Of a DNA stretch of 37,324 nt, positions 33,733 to 37,324 are shown one piece after another; the first letter of the stretch is position 1; every line of letters begins with the position of its first letter. The translations under genes were made by a program, and so were the position numbers. This stretch comes from an uncultured Bryobacteraceae bacterium (GTDB lineage: Bacteria; Acidobacteriota; Terriglobia; Bryobacterales; Bryobacteraceae): positions 1 to 37,324 of the forward strand of contig CATPCJ010000082.1 of NCBI GenBank assembly GCA_955652915.1, given 5' to 3'. The notes beneath the pieces are model-generated. The model ran no database searches, was not told the origin of the DNA, and saw only the letters and a program-made list of their open reading frames with translations.

Positions 33733-33755
<23 letters not shown>
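32133..33755 (+). CDS. group A FAD-dependent aromatic monooxygenase
   Basis: A 540-residue flavoprotein of the PHBH/phenol hydroxylase family (single-component, NAD(P)H-dependent). It has the Rossmann FAD motif VGGGLAGLTTA (13-23), the second FAD motif LLIGDAVHTMPPTGGLGGQT (about 299-318), and a C-terminal thioredoxin-like region (about 425-540) as in phenol hydroxylase, MhpA and the polyketide-tailoring enzymes related to them. The TTG start at 32133 is chosen because AAGGAG lies 10 bases before it and the FAD motif begins right after. It ends convergently with the tandem aminotransferase, overlapping by 23 bases. Likely role: ring hydroxylation or a Baeyer-Villiger-type step in the locus (inference). 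Confidence 0.88.
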
Positions 33756-36009
<2,254 letters not shown>

Positions 36010-36163
36010 GGTGGTGCGGGTACTCCCTGTAATTCTCTACGCTCTCTCAGTCTACCCCACCGCGGCGCGCCCCCTCCAACTTCGTCGCGACGGCGGATAG
36101 CAGTGTGCTATTCTTACCATGCTGGGGGGACCTCCAGACAATCCAATCTTCCGCGGATGGCTT

Positions 36164-36169
36164 TATAAT
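36164..36169 (+). promoter_or_regulatory. -10 element TATAAT for the dehydrogenase-ACP pair
   Basis: A perfect TATAAT 36 bases before the GTG at 36206, giving a leader of about 30 bases. No good -35 is seen (ATCCAA at the right distance). Its position inside the longer frame from 36119 argues for the GTG start. Confidence 0.5.
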
Positions 36170-36205
36170 TCTCATGCGCATTCCGAGAATCGACCGGGGG
36201 ACAAA

Positions 36206-37066
36206 GTGAAAATCCCGGCGGTCGGCGTGGTCGGATCCGGCGTGATGGGAACCGGCTTGGCGCAGGTCCTGGCCCACACCGGCCATCGCGTCGTTCTAAT
36301 CGATAAACTCGAACCCGCGCTCGAACACGCGAAGACAGGGATCACCAACAACCTTCGTTTGCAAAAGATGCTGCGCACGGAATCCATTCAAGAGAGCACA
36401 GCGACGATTCTGAGCCGTATTCAATTCACCACGGATTATAATGGGCTCTCCGGCGTCGATTTCGTCATCGAGAACATTACCGAAAATTGGGAAGCTAAAA
36501 ACCTCGTATGGCAGCGGATCGACGCTCTCGCGCCGGACCACTGCGTCATGGCGTCGAATACCTCAGCTATATCCATCACTCGGATCGCCTCGGTTACCCG
36601 GCGCCCGGCGAACGTGCTGGGCATGCATTTCATGAACCCCGTGCCGCTGAAGTCCACGGTCGAGGTAATCCGGGGTTACCATACTTCCGACGCAACGTTG
36701 GCCACGGCGGAAACCCTGCTGTCGCAAATGAAAATGCAGGGTATCGTGGTACGGGATATGCCCGGCTTTGTTTCGAATCGCGTGTCCATGCTGATGGTAA
36801 ATGAAGCGATTTTCCTGGTCCAGGACGGGGTGGCCACAGTGGAACAAGTGGATTCCATTTTCCGTTCCTGCCTTTCCCACAAGATGGGGCCGCTGGAAAC
36901 AGCGGACCTGATCGGCCTGGATACGATTCTGTATTCCATCGAAGTGCTGTACGAGAGTTACAACGACAGCAAATACCGGCCGTGCCCGCTGCTCAAGAAG
37001 ATGGTGGATGCCGGACTACATGGATGCAAGAACGGCCGCGGATTCTATAGCTACACTCAAGATTGA
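36206..37066 (+). CDS. 3-hydroxyacyl-CoA (or hydroxymalonyl-ACP) dehydrogenase, FkbK-like
   Basis: A 286-residue NAD-dependent dehydrogenase of the 3-hydroxybutyryl-CoA dehydrogenase family. It has the Rossmann motif VGVVGSGVMGTGLA near the N-terminus, VIENITENWEAK, 'SNTSAISITRIA', the catalytic His motif GMHFMNPVPLK, and 'VVRDMPGFVSNRV'. I chose GTG at 36206 (GGGGGA upstream, TATAAT further upstream, normal family N-terminus VKIPAVGVVGSG); the ATG at 36119 adds 29 poorly fitting residues. The next gene, 16 bases on, is a lone acyl carrier protein of the FkbJ type. In FK520, ansamycin and zwittermicin pathways such a pair oxidises glyceryl-ACP on the way to methoxymalonyl-, hydroxymalonyl- or aminomalonyl-ACP. 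A primary fatty-acid role is the alternative. Confidence 0.85.
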   Translation: MKIPAVGVVGSGVMGTGLAQVLAHTGHRVVLIDKLEPALEHAKTGITNNLRLQKMLRTESIQESTATILSRIQFTTDYNGLSGVDFVIENITENWEAKNLVWQRIDALAPDHCVMASNTSAISITRIASVTRRPANVLGMHFMNPVPLKSTVEVIRGYHTSDATLATAETLLSQMKMQGIVVRDMPGFVSNRVSMLMVNEAIFLVQDGVATVEQVDSIFRSCLSHKMGPLETADLIGLDTILYSIEVLYESYNDSKYRPCPLLKKMVDAGLHGCKNGRGFYSYTQD

Positions 37067-37082
37067 GAAATGAAGGGACTCC

Positions 37083-37324
37083 ATGACGGCAGACGAAGTC
37101 AAGGCTAGAGTCCGGGATTTTTTCACCCGTTTTCTCAAGAGCGCCGAGGTCAAGGACGACCAGGACATCTTTGCGTCCGGTCTCGTCAATTCGCTGTTTG
37201 CTCTCCAAATGGTGTTATTCGTGGAGAAGGTATTCCAACTGTCTTTGGGAGAGGAAGACCTGCAAATCGAGAATTTTCGCACCATCAATGCCATGACGGG
37301 CTTAATTCTGAAGAAAAGATGGAC
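37083..37324 (+). CDS. acyl carrier protein, FkbJ-like (3' end outside window)
   Basis: The frame is open to the end of the window; the first 80 residues are visible, close to a full carrier protein of about 85-95. The phosphopantetheine attachment site is S37 in FASGLVNSLFALQMVLFVEK; having GLVNS in place of the DSL of fatty-acid ACPs is characteristic of the stand-alone carriers for methoxymalonyl/hydroxymalonyl extender units (FkbJ, GdmJ, ZmaD type). The ending 'DLQIENFRTINAMTGLI' fits the same group. AAGGGA lies 5 bases upstream of the ATG. It is in one transcript with the dehydrogenase. An FkbH-like glyceryl transferase and FkbI-like acyl-CoA dehydrogenase would be expected next to it, beyond the window. 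Confidence 0.87.
   Translation, partial: MTADEVKARVRDFFTRFLKSAEVKDDQDIFASGLVNSLFALQMVLFVEKVFQLSLGEEDLQIENFRTINAMTGLILKKRW

Noticed and set aside
36119..36205. ATG start 29 codons earlier for the dehydrogenase
   Set aside because: A TATAAT lies within it, and the residues do not fit the family N-terminus; the GTG at 36206 has GGGGGA upstream.

Overview
The window looks like a chromosomal segment of an acidobacterium, most likely of the Solibacter/Bryobacter type. This is inferred from the moderately high GC, from MacB-like 'orphan' permeases of the acidobacterial duplicated (ADOP) type next to PadR and AraC regulators, and from hopanoid tailoring genes. It is not a database result. Most of the window is ordinary chromosome. 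The right end enters what looks like an undescribed specialised-metabolite locus.

Layout. (1) 1-7903 (+): the distal part of a complex I operon, nuoG (5' cut by the window edge)-H-J-K-L-M-N. nuoI is missing from its usual place between H and J, and a REP-like palindrome sits between K and L. (2) 7990-11024 (+): a PadR regulator with a clear promoter and overlapping palindrome, followed by an 888-aa ADOP permease. (3) 11029-13811 (-): rplU-rpmA-obgE, then a 76-aa flagellar-rod-like mini protein and an AraC regulator. (4) 14088-15115 (+): a secreted SnoaL-like protein and a truncated ADOP permease. (5) 15283-18080 (+): a REC-PAS-HK-REC hybrid kinase and an orphan Cas6-like RAMP protein with no CRISPR array. 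(6) 18067-21864: DUF6265-like protein and AraC (-), a cloverleaf-like DNA repeat, then another ADOP permease (+). (7) 21942-22781: frameshifted toxin-antitoxin remnants. (8) 22815-28808 (+): FlK-like thioesterase, LolA-like periplasmic protein, hpnJ, two half-size EamA/SMR-like membrane proteins, hpnI and rtcB. (9) tRNA-Arg(ACG) at 29285-29361.

(10) 29409-37324: HpaB-type flavin monooxygenase and TauD/TfdA-type oxygenase (-), group A FAD monooxygenase (+), a 758-aa tandem DegT/DnrJ/EryC1 aminotransferase (-) whose N-terminal half has Thr where the PLP lysine should be, then a 3-hydroxyacyl-CoA dehydrogenase and an acyl carrier protein (+, cut by the edge). The last two resemble the FkbK/FkbJ pair that makes hydroxy- or methoxymalonyl-ACP extender units. 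Together with three oxygenases and the aminotransferase this suggests the border of a polyketide or hybrid PKS/NRPS cluster that continues to the right.

How the parts work together: nuo gives proton-pumping NADH:quinone oxidoreductase; hpnI/hpnJ plus the two small transporter-like proteins suggest synthesis and movement of a glycosylated hopanoid; the ADOP permeases and their PadR/AraC regulators form a paralogous family with local regulation. Functions are assigned by reading the translated sequences; no alignments or searches were run.
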